Shown here: positions 16,459-25,536 of the stretch, one piece after another
How positions within the stretch are numbered: the first letter of the stretch is position 1
How the letters are laid out: each line of letters starts with the position of its first letter
NCBI GenBank assembly: GCA_900547255.1
Contig: URGC01000014.1
Span: 1 to 30,409, forward strand
DNA length: 30,409 nucleotides
Reading direction: 5' to 3'
From: an uncultured Eubacterium sp.
GTDB taxonomy: Bacteria; Bacillota; Clostridia; Lachnospirales; Lachnospiraceae
The notes under the pieces: model-generated
What the model saw: the letters and a program-made list of their open reading frames with translations, nothing else
The model's database searches: none
What the model was told of the DNA's origin: nothing
Position numbers and translations under genes: made by a program

Positions 16459-17041
16459 TGAGTTTTTTGACAATTGAATCTTTAGTCATTGAATTAAGGG
16501 AGTTGGCTGTCTGTATAAGATGGTCAATTCCTTCTTTATTATGGGCGGCAGAATAGTACTCTGCAAGCATTGTATAGTTTGCTGTTATGTCAGTGCGGCA
16601 TTGTATTCCGAATTCAAGGAACATAACCGCTTCTTTATCCATGTTGTTTGATTTGAGGGATTCGGCAGCAGATACAATAGAGCGTAGCATTCTTGTACAG
16701 TTCTCATCATATTCTGATAATGCATCAAGGTTAGCCGGGCCGTACTGCAATTTAAGGTCAGTGTTGCTAAGACCTGTTAAGTTAAGCATTGTAAGCTCCT
16801 TACACGCTGCGAATCTGGCAAGGGCATCATTAACGGCTGGAATATCGCTTGTTATAGAAAGAAGTGATTCTGGAAGCTTGATATAATCAAGGTTGGAGAT
16901 ATCTTTCTTTCGCACAGAATTGGAATCAGATTCCCTTTTCCAGAATTCCTGTGTACGCTGTTCATCTTTTTTAGAATTTTTTCTAAGAATGAATTGAAAG
17001 ATAACAATTAATATTATAAAATATGGCAATAAAAGACGCAT
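16436..17041 (-). CDS. Membrane-anchored protein of unknown function
   Basis: I do not recognise this 201-residue protein. One N-terminal hydrophobic helix (LLLPYFIILIVIFQFIL) is followed by a charged linker and a predicted all-alpha domain with repeated helix pairs. The region MLRSIVSAAESL...AVMFLEFGIQC...YTMLAEYYSA looks like a TPR-type arrangement. An AAGGAG site lies seven bases before ATG 17041 on the minus strand, which supports it as real. It overlaps the convergent exonuclease gene by 23 bp and starts 56 bp from the divergent 38-residue gene. Confidence 0.78.
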   Translation of the reverse strand: MRLLLPYFIILIVIFQFILRKNSKKDEQRTQEFWKRESDSNSVRKKDISNLDYIKLPESLLSITSDIPAVNDALARFAACKELTMLNLTGLSNTDLKLQYGPANLDALSEYDENCTRMLRSIVSAAESLKSNNMDKEAVMFLEFGIQCRTDITANYTMLAEYYSAAHNKEGIDHLIQTANSLNSMTKDSIVKKLTTYRTEI

Positions 17042-17097
17042 GGCATATCTCCTTGAATGTTATGTTATTAGCTGCATTGCAGCGGAAAGGCTGGTTT

Positions 17098-17214
17098 ATG
17101 TATAATTTTAGCAGTAGAAAGAATAAAAAGTTGTTCACATCAATACTTATAATAGTGCTGGTACTTGCAATGGTTGTGCCAATGGTAGTAACAGCTATCA
17201 GCTCATTTATGTAA
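17098..17214 (+). CDS. 38-residue single-pass membrane microprotein
   Basis: ATG 17098 follows AAAGG by seven bases and encodes 38 residues: a basic start (MYNFSSRKNKKLF) and one hydrophobic helix with a VVPMVVTAISSFM end. An in-frame ATG at 17023 would start inside the divergent gene and has no ribosome site. Its layout (Lys-rich head, one helix, ending Ser-Phe-Met) resembles very small Firmicutes membrane proteins such as Prli42 and DUF4044, but I cannot claim homology. It lies 55 bp before the AIR-synthase-like gene and may share its transcript. Confidence 0.65.
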   Translation: MYNFSSRKNKKLFTSILIIVLVLAMVVPMVVTAISSFM

Positions 17215-17269
17215 TAATATACATTATAAGCGGCGATTAAACAAGAGAAAATGAGAGAGAGGGGAACCC

Positions 17270-18250
17270 GTGAAGACAGGCAAGATTTCTAACACGATAC
17301 TAAAGCGTTCAGTGCTTAAAAATATAGGTTCTGGTAACAAATGCAAAGAACGGAAGATGTGTCCAGGCATGGGTGCATCAGTATTTCGTGAAGATGCATT
17401 CAAAGATGGCAGAAGAATGGTTATGTCAACGGAGAGCGGGCTTGAACCTGTGATTAAAGCGGCTAACAATGTATGGGCAAAGGGGGCACATGCAAAGGCT
17501 GTCCAGGTAAGTGTTACGATGCCGCCACAGGACAGGGAGATAAGACTCAAAGAGATAACAGCGGCGATATCCGCAGACTGTGCCAGATGGGGAATTGATT
17601 ACGCAGGTGGACATACACAGGTGAGCGATAGTGTTAACAGGACTATCATATCGGCTACATGTATCGGTGAACAGAGAGAGGAAGTGCAGGAGGCATATAC
17701 TGGCAGGGATGTAAAGCCGGGAGATGTGATTGCGCTTACCAAGTGGATAGGAATAGGCGGAATACAAAAGGTGATAGACGAGAAGCGCAGGGAGATTTCA
17801 GAGCATTACCGCGAACATGTTATAGACACTGCATATGGAAAGAGAGAGTATCTATCAATTATGGATGAAGCAGTGATTGGCGTGCAGGCAGGGGCAACTT
17901 ATATGCTTCCTGTATCGTCAGGCGGAGTATACGCCGGCTTGTGGAATCTGTCTGAGGTAACAGGACTTGGCTTTGATGTGGATTTCAGAAAGATACCAGT
18001 CTGTCAGGAAATAATTGAGATATGTGAGATATATGACATTAATCCATATGAATTAGAATCAAGTGGCTGTTTGCTAATGACATTCAGACCTGAATGTGGT
18101 ATAATTAATCAATTACATGAAAATGGTATTCCTGTAGCTGTTATTGGAACAATGCAGGAGAGTAACGATAAGATGATTCGCAATCTCGATGAGATTCGCT
18201 ATCTTGATATGCCTAAGTGTGATGAAGTATATAAAATTATCAATTCGTAA
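17270..18250 (+). CDS. AIR synthase-related protein (PurM/HypE/ThiL superfamily)
   Basis: This 326-residue protein appears to have the two-domain AIR-synthase fold. An N-terminal ATP-binding half carries AGGHTQVSDSVNRTIISATCIG, and a C-terminal half carries PGDVIALTKWIGIGG, then SSGGVYAGLWNLSEVTG and ESSGCLLMTF. It starts with GTG, with GAGAGGGG five bases upstream. Members activate a substrate with ATP (HypE, SelD, ThiL, PurM); no hydrogenase, selenium or thiamine genes are nearby, so the substrate is unknown. It is immediately followed by an AlaR-like regulator and an aminotransferase, so it could serve amino-acid or cofactor metabolism. Confidence 0.75.
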   Translation: MKTGKISNTILKRSVLKNIGSGNKCKERKMCPGMGASVFREDAFKDGRRMVMSTESGLEPVIKAANNVWAKGAHAKAVQVSVTMPPQDREIRLKEITAAISADCARWGIDYAGGHTQVSDSVNRTIISATCIGEQREEVQEAYTGRDVKPGDVIALTKWIGIGGIQKVIDEKRREISEHYREHVIDTAYGKREYLSIMDEAVIGVQAGATYMLPVSSGGVYAGLWNLSEVTGLGFDVDFRKIPVCQEIIEICEIYDINPYELESSGCLLMTFRPECGIINQLHENGIPVAVIGTMQESNDKMIRNLDEIRYLDMPKCDEVYKIINS

Positions 18251-18277
18251 ATGACGAGTGGAAACGAGGTTAGTTCG

Positions 18278-18760
18278 ATGGAAGAAAAGATTTTACGCCT
18301 GATTGAGAAAAACAGCAGAATCAGTATTAAGGACGTAGCGGTTATGCTTGGAATATCTGAGATTGAGGCGGCGAATACTATAGCGGATCTTGAGAAAAAC
18401 AATGTGATATGCGGATACAATACTATCATCAATTGGGATAAGACAAGTGAGGAGAAGGTTACAGCTCTTATCGAGGTTAAGGTTACACCTCAGAGGGGAC
18501 TTGGATTTGACAGCATAGCGGAGAGACTATACCAGTATGAGGAAGTAACATCTGTATATCTTATGTCAGGTGGCTTTGATTTCACAGTTATCGTGGAAGG
18601 CAAGAGCATGAAGGCTGTAGCACAGTTTGTATCTAATAAGCTCGCACCACTTGAATCTGTTCTTAGTACATCAACACATTTCGTGCTTAAAAAGTACAAA
18701 GATTATGGAACAGTTCTTGATGCCCCTGAGAAAGATGAAAGGATGTTGATTACACCATGA
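18278..18760 (+). CDS. Lrp/AsnC-family transcriptional regulator, AlaR-like
   Basis: This protein of 160 residues has an N-terminal winged helix-turn-helix (EEKILRLIEKNSRISIKDVAVMLG) and a C-terminal RAM domain (VTSVYLMSGGFDFTVIVEG). ATG 18278 has GAGG eight bases upstream; ATG 18251, directly after the preceding stop, has none. The stop overlaps the start of the aminotransferase by four bases (ATGA), so the two are translationally coupled. The pairing matches B. subtilis alaR (yugG)-alaT (yugH). Lrp-type proteins sense amino acids, so it likely controls the neighbour and itself. Confidence 0.88.
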   Translation: MEEKILRLIEKNSRISIKDVAVMLGISEIEAANTIADLEKNNVICGYNTIINWDKTSEEKVTALIEVKVTPQRGLGFDSIAERLYQYEEVTSVYLMSGGFDFTVIVEGKSMKAVAQFVSNKLAPLESVLSTSTHFVLKKYKDYGTVLDAPEKDERMLITP

Positions 18761-19914
18761 GAAACCCTATTTCCAAGAAAATAGAATCTATAGAGCCATC
18801 AGGTATCAGAAAGTTCTTTGATGTTGTAAGTGAGATGCCTGATGCCATATCGTTAGGTGTTGGAGAGCCAGACTTTGATACACCATACAATGTAAGAGAA
18901 GAAGGCATATATGCACTGGAAAAAGGCAGAACATTCTATACATCTAATGCAGGTCTTAAGGAACTGAGAGAGGAGATAGCAAGATACCTTCACAGAAAGT
19001 ATTCACTTAATTATGATCCGGTTCATGAGATTATGGTTACTGTCGGAGGAAGCGAAGCTATAGATGTGGCATTAAGATGTATGGTTGACCCGGGTGATGA
19101 GGTTTTAATACCTACACCATGCTATGTTTCATACCTTCCATGTGCTGTTATGGCAGATGCTGTTCCTAAGTTTATAGAGTTGAAGGCTGAGAACCAGTTT
19201 AAGCTCACTAAGCAGGAGCTTATAGACAGCATTACAGACAAAACTAAGATTCTTATACTGGCATATCCTAATAACCCTACTGGTGCCATTATGACTAAGG
19301 AAGAGTTAGAGGAGCTTGTGCCTGTTATTATAGAGAATGATTTATATGTAATATCAGATGAGATATATTCAGAGCTTACATATGACAACAACCACTGTTC
19401 AATTGCATCTCTGCCGGGAATGAGAGAGAGAACTGTTACAATCAATGGTTTCTCTAAGGCATTTGCGATGACAGGATGGAGACTTGGATATGCATGTGCC
19501 CCAAGAGTAATCATGGAGCAGATGGTTAAGCTTCACCAGTTTGCGATTATGTGTGCGCCAACTAACAGCCAGTTTGCAGCTATAGAGGCTATGAGAAACT
19601 GTGATGATGATGTGGCAAGAATGGTTGAGGCATATAACCAGAGAAGAAGATATCTTCTTAATGCGTTTAAGGAGATGGATATAGAGTGCTTTGAGCCATT
19701 TGGAGCATTTTATGTGTTCCCATCAATCGCTAAGTTTGGAATGACATCTGAGGAGTTTGCAACGAGACTTCTTAAAGAGCAGAAGCTTGCGGTAGTGCCG
19801 GGAACAGCGTTTGGAGCTTGCGGAGAAGGATTTGTGCGTATCTCATATGCATATTCAATAGAGAATCTTAAAGTAGGAATAGACAGAATTAAGAAATTCA
19901 TAGATAGTTTATAG
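18757..19914 (+). CDS. PLP-dependent aminotransferase, AlaT (YugH)-like
   Basis: This 385-residue fold-type I aminotransferase has the PLP lysine K234 in NGFSKAFAMTGWRLGYA. It also has YPNNPTGAIM for cofactor/substrate binding, VISDEIYSELTYD, and FVRISYAYS with the carboxylate-binding arginine. The start SIEPSGIRKFFDVVSEM closely resembles my recollection of B. subtilis YugH (alanine transaminase). Its coupling with an Lrp-type gene supports alanine or related amino-acid metabolism. Aspartate or aromatic substrates cannot be excluded. Confidence 0.88.
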   Translation: MRNPISKKIESIEPSGIRKFFDVVSEMPDAISLGVGEPDFDTPYNVREEGIYALEKGRTFYTSNAGLKELREEIARYLHRKYSLNYDPVHEIMVTVGGSEAIDVALRCMVDPGDEVLIPTPCYVSYLPCAVMADAVPKFIELKAENQFKLTKQELIDSITDKTKILILAYPNNPTGAIMTKEELEELVPVIIENDLYVISDEIYSELTYDNNHCSIASLPGMRERTVTINGFSKAFAMTGWRLGYACAPRVIMEQMVKLHQFAIMCAPTNSQFAAIEAMRNCDDDVARMVEAYNQRRRYLLNAFKEMDIECFEPFGAFYVFPSIAKFGMTSEEFATRLLKEQKLAVVPGTAFGACGEGFVRISYAYSIENLKVGIDRIKKFIDSL

Positions 19915-19924
19915 GAGGAGTACG

Positions 19925-20392
19925 ATGGCTATTAATGTAGAATACATCAATCCATTTTTAATGGCGGCCACAAGTATTATTAAGGATATTTGTCAGATAG
20001 AGCTTAAGGTAGGGAAGCCTTATGTCAAGGAAACATCATTTGCAAGTGATTCGGTTATCATTATGATTGGTGTAACAGGGGAGATGAGAGGCTCAGTTAT
20101 GATTGCACTGTCATATAACAAGGCATTAGAGATAGCATCTAACATGATGATGGGAATGCCTGTTACAGAGCTTGATGAGATGTCAACAAGTGCTATAAGT
20201 GAGCTTGGTAACATGATTATGGGTAATGCAGCGACAATTCTGTCTACTAAGGGAATTGGAATTGATATTACACCTCCAACACTTTGCAGAGGTAATCTTA
20301 CAATAACACAGTCATACACTAAGAATATCTGTATACCTCTTAGCGGTGATGATATTACTATTGAGCTTGATGTAGCTGTAAAGGATGCATAA
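19925..20392 (+). CDS. cheX: CheX-like chemotaxis phosphatase
   Basis: This 155-residue single-domain protein has the CheC/CheX/FliY-type signature ISELGNMIMGNA, with catalytic-type E93 and N96. The family hydrolyses CheY-phosphate. It also has GEMRGSVMIAL and ITPPTLCRGN, as in CheX. Only one E-x-x-N motif is present, as in CheX rather than two-motif CheC. No other chemotaxis genes are in the window, so it may belong to a dispersed motility set or act on another response regulator. A strong AGGAGG site precedes the start, 10 bp after the aminotransferase. Confidence 0.85.
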   Translation: MAINVEYINPFLMAATSIIKDICQIELKVGKPYVKETSFASDSVIIMIGVTGEMRGSVMIALSYNKALEIASNMMMGMPVTELDEMSTSAISELGNMIMGNAATILSTKGIGIDITPPTLCRGNLTITQSYTKNICIPLSGDDITIELDVAVKDA

Positions 20393-20394
20393 TA

Positions 20395-20892
20395 ATGATT
20401 AATATAGTTTTACATGAACCTGAGATGCCAGCCAACACAGGCAACATAGGAAGAACCTGTGTGGCAGCCGGGGCAAGACTTCATCTTATAGAGCCATTAG
20501 GCTTCAGTCTCAATGAAAAGATGCTTAAAAGGGCAGGACTTGATTACTGGGATAAGCTTGATGTGACTGTATATGATGATTACAATGATTTTCTTGCAAG
20601 GAATCCGGGTGCTAAGATATATATGGCAACAACAAAGGCTCACAAGGTATACTCGGAAGTATCTTATGAGCCTGACTGTTATATTATGTTCGGAAAAGAA
20701 AGTGCCGGAATCCCGGAGGAAATCCTTGTTGATAATGAGGATACCTGTATAAGGATTCCTATGATTGGCGATATAAGATCGCTCAACCTTTCTAATTCTG
20801 TAGCAATTGTTTTATATGAGGCATTGCGCCAGCATGATTTTAGTTCGATGAATCTTTCTGGGCATCTTCATCATTTGAATTGGAAGCCTTAG
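20395..20892 (+). CDS. trmL: tRNA (cytidine(34)-2'-O)-methyltransferase TrmL
   Basis: This 165-residue SpoU-class SPOUT enzyme methylates the wobble ribose of tRNA-Leu. Motifs are ANTGNIGRTC, FGKESAGIPEEI, IPMIGDIRSLNLSNSVAIVLYEALRQ (the knot) and the family end GHLHHLNW. It starts three bases after the cheX stop, with AAGGA inside the cheX end. The last 53 bp overlap the 3' end of the convergent histidine-kinase gene; the overlapped residues are part of the conserved tail, so the overlap looks genuine. Confidence 0.93.
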   Translation: MINIVLHEPEMPANTGNIGRTCVAAGARLHLIEPLGFSLNEKMLKRAGLDYWDKLDVTVYDDYNDFLARNPGAKIYMATTKAHKVYSEVSYEPDCYIMFGKESAGIPEEILVDNEDTCIRIPMIGDIRSLNLSNSVAIVLYEALRQHDFSSMNLSGHLHHLNWKP

Positions 20893-22342
20893 AGAGCTGC
20901 AATGTGAATGTAAATTCTGTACCAACTCCTACTGTACTTACAACGTCAATATTCTCGTTGTGGGCCAGTAGGATTTCTTTTACTATGGCAAGTCCAAGAC
21001 CAGAACCCTTCTTATCTTTACCTCTTGATGTATCTGATTTGTAGAATCGGTCAAATATCTTTCCAAGGCTTTCCTTGTCAATTCCACAACCATTATCCTT
21101 GATAGAGATAATAGCTTTCTCGCCCTTGATACGCACATTGACGAATATGCATGAATTTTCAGGGCTGAACTTAATCGCGTTATCTATAAGATTGTAGATA
21201 ATCTGTCCAATCTTGCTCTTATCACCATATACAGAGAGTGTTTCTCCCGGAAATGTGATCTGGAACTGTATCTTTTTCTTCTTGCATCGTCCCTCAAATG
21301 TCTCGATTGTATGGCGCATAAGTGCATTTACATCGAAATCAGAGCACTCAAGGCGGACAGATTTAGGGTCTAACTCGTTGAGAGTAAGGATATTGCTTGT
21401 GAGCTTGGTAAGTCTATCAGTCTCGAATAATACGATATCAATATAACGTCCCTGCTGTTCAGGTGGGATTGTTCCATCTGCAATCGCTTCAAGATAGCCC
21501 TTGATAGATGTAAGAGGCGAGCGGAAATCGTGTGATATATTAGACAGGAAATCCTGCTGGTACTGATCCATCTCATTTAGCTTGGTCGCCATGTAATCAA
21601 GGGAGACAGCCAGATTACCAATCTCATCATCGAAAGCTGGCTGTATTCTGTATGCAAAGTTACCTTTTCCATATTCAAGTATGGCTGTATTGATGTCCTT
21701 GATAGGTCTGTGAACCTGGACATAATACAGGAATATGAAAAGAATATTAAGGATTACTACAAAGAGCAGAGTGTAGTAGTTAGTATTAAATGTTGCGATG
21801 AATCTGTAAGAGATAACAGTCTCTGGCATATGCACTGCCACGTAACCTTTGAGGTCATAACCATTTGTTATAGTGGCAAACACAGAGATTGTCTTCTCTG
21901 AAAATATGTTATAGAAATCACCACTCTGGTAATACTGTGAACCAAGATTATCAATATTGAAATCGTTGATGCTGTATAACACGTCATCTGTCTCAGAAGC
22001 GGTTAAGTTCGAGTTATCATCAATAAATGAAGAATCACTGCTGTCATATGCTGTATCGAGAATTACATCGCCGTCTTTAGTGATGAACATGATTCGTGTA
22101 TTGCTGAGTGTCGATACAGTCTCAAGCTCAGATTCAATGACACGCAGGTTATCGTTGCTGAAATACAGAGGAGCATATTTGTAAGAGATATTGACAGCCT
22201 CACGGTACATTGTCTCCGTCTGTTCTTCATATACACTCTTGTAGTCTATCTTGCGGCTGATAAATGCAACAGCCAGAAATCCAAGTACGGCTATACATAT
22301 GTATATGAAAATAAATTTGGAAAGTAAATTCATCTTTTTCAT
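20840..22342 (-). CDS. Membrane sensor histidine kinase
   Basis: This 500-residue kinase has two membrane helices (about residues 10-28 and 190-210) bracketing an extracytoplasmic sensor domain of about 155 residues. A HAMP linker, a HisKA domain with phospho-acceptor H271 (SHDFRSPLTSIKGYLEA) and a HATPase domain (N box NLIDNAIKFSPE, G1 DNGCGI, G2 GSGLGLAIVKEIL) follow. It is encoded 64 bp after its response regulator, downstream of mutS2. A second in-frame ATG lies six bases on at 22336; AAAGGA is about 12 bases before the first. The extreme C-terminus (about 17 residues, Ser/Asn/Asp-rich) is encoded in the overlap with trmL. Its signal cannot be deduced. Confidence 0.92.
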   Translation of the reverse strand: MKKMNLLSKFIFIYICIAVLGFLAVAFISRKIDYKSVYEEQTETMYREAVNISYKYAPLYFSNDNLRVIESELETVSTLSNTRIMFITKDGDVILDTAYDSSDSSFIDDNSNLTASETDDVLYSINDFNIDNLGSQYYQSGDFYNIFSEKTISVFATITNGYDLKGYVAVHMPETVISYRFIATFNTNYYTLLFVVILNILFIFLYYVQVHRPIKDINTAILEYGKGNFAYRIQPAFDDEIGNLAVSLDYMATKLNEMDQYQQDFLSNISHDFRSPLTSIKGYLEAIADGTIPPEQQGRYIDIVLFETDRLTKLTSNILTLNELDPKSVRLECSDFDVNALMRHTIETFEGRCKKKKIQFQITFPGETLSVYGDKSKIGQIIYNLIDNAIKFSPENSCIFVNVRIKGEKAIISIKDNGCGIDKESLGKIFDRFYKSDTSRGKDKKGSGLGLAIVKEILLAHNENIDVVSTVGVGTEFTFTLQLSKASNSNDEDAQKDSSN

Positions 22343-22406
22343 GGGTTAATAGCGTCCTTTATAATTAATTAAACAATGACATTGTCAGAGTGTCAGAAAT
22401 GCCGGC

Positions 22407-23114
22407 TTATCTTGTGATAAACTTATATCCGACACCCCATACTGTATCGAGTGCCCAATGTTCGTTATCTTTAATCTTCTCACGGATTCTCTTGATATGG
22501 ACATCAACGGTTCTTGAATCGCCGATATATTCATATCCCCAGATATTGTCAAGAAGCTGTTCTCTTGTGAATACCTGATTAGGAGATGAAGCGAGGAAAT
22601 ATAAAAGCTCCAATTCCTTAGGAGGCATCTCTATATTGTTTCCACAGTAGATAACAGTATAATTGGCGAGATTGATTGTAAGGTCAGGATATTCGACAAT
22701 CTGCGCCGGCTTGTCATCAGTCTTTGGCTGTGGGGCAGGCACACTCTGGTAACGTCTTAAAACTGCCTTTACACGGGCAACAAGCTCTTTTGTCTCGAAT
22801 GGCTTGATAAGATAGTCGTCAGCACCAAGCTCAAGACCTAAAACCTTATCAAATGTCTCACCTTTGGCAGATAATATGATAATAGGCACATTGTGTTCTT
22901 TCCTTACCTCACGGCATACCTGATATCCGTCAATGCCGGGAAGCATGAGGTCGAGAAGAATAAGATTAGGATTGAATGAATCAAGCTCTTTAAGCGCACT
23001 TTCTCCATCATAGACAATCTTAGTCTCATAACATTCTTTAGTGAGGTACAAAGATATAAGCTCTGCAATATTTTCATCGTCATCTACAATTAGTATTCGT
23101 TGTTTTGCTATCAT
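22407..23114 (-). CDS. OmpR/PhoB-family response regulator
   Basis: This 235-residue regulator has a receiver domain (acidic DDD at 11-13, phospho-acceptor D55 in LLDLMLPG, switch Lys in LIKPFE) and a C-terminal winged-helix DNA-binding domain (ELELLYFLASSPNQVFTREQLLDNIWG, VDVHIKRIREKI). A Pro/Gln-rich linker joins them. AAGGAGG stands five bases before the start, and only 32 bp separate it from the mutS2 stop, so it appears to be transcribed from the mutS2 promoter. It pairs with the adjacent kinase. Confidence 0.94.
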   Translation of the reverse strand: MIAKQRILIVDDDENIAELISLYLTKECYETKIVYDGESALKELDSFNPNLILLDLMLPGIDGYQVCREVRKEHNVPIIILSAKGETFDKVLGLELGADDYLIKPFETKELVARVKAVLRRYQSVPAPQPKTDDKPAQIVEYPDLTINLANYTVIYCGNNIEMPPKELELLYFLASSPNQVFTREQLLDNIWGYEYIGDSRTVDVHIKRIREKIKDNEHWALDTVWGVGYKFITR

Positions 23115-23146
23115 ATTTCCTCCTTATATATTAAAAAGTAAGTCAA

Positions 23147-25513
23147 TTACTTAAATTCAACAATAGTTACACCTGCATCGCCTTCGCCGGCTTCTCCGAG
23201 ACGGAAGCTCTTGATATAAGGGATGCCTTTAAGATATGCAGTTATACCGCTTCTTAATGCGCCAGTACCTTTGCCGTGTACGATTCGTACCTGGCTGAGC
23301 TTGGATATATATGCATCATCAAGATATTTATCGAGCTTTGCGACCGCTTCATCAACCGTATATCCTAAAAGATTGATTTCAGGAGAGATAGAAGAGGTCT
23401 TTGACATCTTAATCTTACCCTGTCCTGTTATAGCCTTGCCAGTTTTGGATGTTTCTGGCTCTTTGTAATTAGTAAGTATCTCAAGGTTATTAATCTTAGC
23501 CTTGGTTGTAAGACTTCCGACAGCGACAGTTATCTCACCCTTGGAGTTAGGAGTTCCAACTACAGTTCCAGTAAGATTCATGCTTAATATTCTTACATAC
23601 ACGCCCTCTTTGAATTCGCTTATGTCAGAGGCTTTGTGTGCTTTAGGAGGAGCAGCTTTGATTGCGAGCTTTTCCTGCTTTTTGTTCATCTTATCCCTGA
23701 TTGCGGAACGCTGTTTCTCTAATTCCTTAACAGACATGCCATGCTTGTTCATGGTCTTGATAGTCTCGTCTGCGTATTCTTTGGCTTCTTTAAGAATATC
23801 GGCAGCTTCCTGATTAGCTTTCTTGATAATCTTGTCTGTCCGCTCATCAAGACGCTTCTGTTTAGCTTTAATCTCAGCCTTTAAGTCTGCAATCTCTTTC
23901 TTGTACTGTGTTATCTCTTCCTGTTCTTTCTGGATAGTAGCACGGCTGTTTTCAAGGTCTGTAAGAAGGTCTTCAAAATGAATATCCTCCGCATCCATAC
24001 GCTTAGTCGCATCATCTATGATATATGCTGGAAGACCAAGCTTGGTAGAGATGGCAAATGCATTACTCTTGCCGGGAACACCGATAAGAAGACGGTATGT
24101 TGGGCGGAGTGATGCTACATCAAATTCACAGCAGGCATTCTCAACACCCGGAGTTGAAAGGGCATATACCTTAATCTCGCTGTAATGTGTGGTAGCCATA
24201 GTTGTGATGCCGCGCTGGTGTAAATCGTTAAGTATAGATATGGCAAGGGCGGCACCCTCTGTAGGGTCTGTTCCCGCACCAATCTCATCAAAGAGTATAA
24301 GGCTCTTCTCATTGGCTGATTTGAGAATGTCAATTGTATTAGTCATGTGAGAAGAGAATGTACTGAGGCTCTGCTCAATACTCTGTTCATCTCCGATATC
24401 TGCAAAAATGTTATTGAACACACCAATCTGTGAATGGTCCATCGCAGGAATATTAAGTCCTGACTGTGCCATCATAGTGAGCAGTCCTACAGTTTTAAGA
24501 GAAACTGTCTTACCACCAGTGTTAGGGCCTGTTATGATGAGCAGATTAAATTCTTTACCCAGATGAATGTCAATAGGAACAACCTTAGCAGGGTCGATAA
24601 GAGGATGTCTACCCTGTCTGATATTGATATAGTTGTCATTATTCATCACAGGTGCACTGCATTTGTAGCACCTTGAAAGCTGTGCTTTGGCAAATACGAA
24701 GTCGAGTTTGATTAGGACATTGTAGTCAGTCATAATCTCGTCCATATATTCGGATGATTTAGCACTTAAATCAGCTAGGATGACCTGAATCTCAGCCTCT
24801 TCTTTAAGTTCCAGTTCGCGGATATCGTTGTTAATCTTGACAACGGCTGCTGGCTCAATAAATAGTGTGGAACCGGTAGCTGACTGGTCGTGAATCATGC
24901 CGGGTATCTGTGAACGGTATTCAGCCTTGACTGGAACACAGTATCTTCCCTGACGTGATGTTATTACATATTCCTGTAAACAATTTCTCAATGTCTGTGA
25001 ATTGATAATTTTGTTTAATTCAGAGTGTATTTTATCGTTGGCGATTCGTATGCTTCGTCTTATCTGGCTTAAGTTAGCACTGGCATCATCACTTATCTCA
25101 TCCTCAGATATAATGCATCTCTTAATCTGTGTGTTAAGTACAGTGACAGGTTCAAGAGAATCATAGAGGCTGGTTAAGGAATCAGCAGTCTCCTCGTAAT
25201 AATTCTTGTGAGCCGCCGCCGCTGTGAGGACTCCGCTTATCTGGAGAAGTTCATGTGCGTTAAGGCTGCTTCCGACAGCAAGACGCTTAATGCTTCCGCG
25301 GACATCTGAAATGCCGGAGAACGAGGCACAGCCTTTGGCATAAAGTCTTGATACTGCATCGTTAGTCTCTGTAAGATTAGCATTAATCTCGTTGATGTCT
25401 GTCATAGGTTCAAGCTTTGAGGCTGTGTGTTTCGCAGCCTGTGTGACAGCGTAAGATACGAGTTTATCAATTATTTTATTATATTCAAGTGTTTTAAATG
25501 ACTTGCGATTCAT
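23147..25513 (-). CDS. mutS2: Endonuclease MutS2 (RqcU-type ribosome-associated ATPase)
   Basis: This protein of 788 residues matches MutS2 length (B. subtilis 785). A MutS core/clamp region comes first, then the ATPase with Walker A GPNTGGKT (329-336) and Walker B/ABC segment DEIGAGTDPTEGAALA. A long coiled coil (about 520-630) and a C-terminal Smr domain (LLGYTVDEAVAKLD, VRIVHGKGTGALR) follow. MutS2 suppresses recombination and, in B. subtilis, splits collided ribosomes, feeding the RqcH/RqcP pathway; rqcP is also in this window. A longer frame to 25621 exists, but ATG 25513 (MNRKSFKTLEYNKI) matches the family start. AGGAAGG lies 12 bases upstream. Confidence 0.95.
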   Translation of the reverse strand: MNRKSFKTLEYNKIIDKLVSYAVTQAAKHTASKLEPMTDINEINANLTETNDAVSRLYAKGCASFSGISDVRGSIKRLAVGSSLNAHELLQISGVLTAAAAHKNYYEETADSLTSLYDSLEPVTVLNTQIKRCIISEDEISDDASANLSQIRRSIRIANDKIHSELNKIINSQTLRNCLQEYVITSRQGRYCVPVKAEYRSQIPGMIHDQSATGSTLFIEPAAVVKINNDIRELELKEEAEIQVILADLSAKSSEYMDEIMTDYNVLIKLDFVFAKAQLSRCYKCSAPVMNNDNYINIRQGRHPLIDPAKVVPIDIHLGKEFNLLIITGPNTGGKTVSLKTVGLLTMMAQSGLNIPAMDHSQIGVFNNIFADIGDEQSIEQSLSTFSSHMTNTIDILKSANEKSLILFDEIGAGTDPTEGAALAISILNDLHQRGITTMATTHYSEIKVYALSTPGVENACCEFDVASLRPTYRLLIGVPGKSNAFAISTKLGLPAYIIDDATKRMDAEDIHFEDLLTDLENSRATIQKEQEEITQYKKEIADLKAEIKAKQKRLDERTDKIIKKANQEAADILKEAKEYADETIKTMNKHGMSVKELEKQRSAIRDKMNKKQEKLAIKAAPPKAHKASDISEFKEGVYVRILSMNLTGTVVGTPNSKGEITVAVGSLTTKAKINNLEILTNYKEPETSKTGKAITGQGKIKMSKTSSISPEINLLGYTVDEAVAKLDKYLDDAYISKLSQVRIVHGKGTGALRSGITAYLKGIPYIKSFRLGEAGEGDAGVTIVEFK

Positions 25514-25536
25514 TCTGTAGAAAAACCTTCCTGAAA

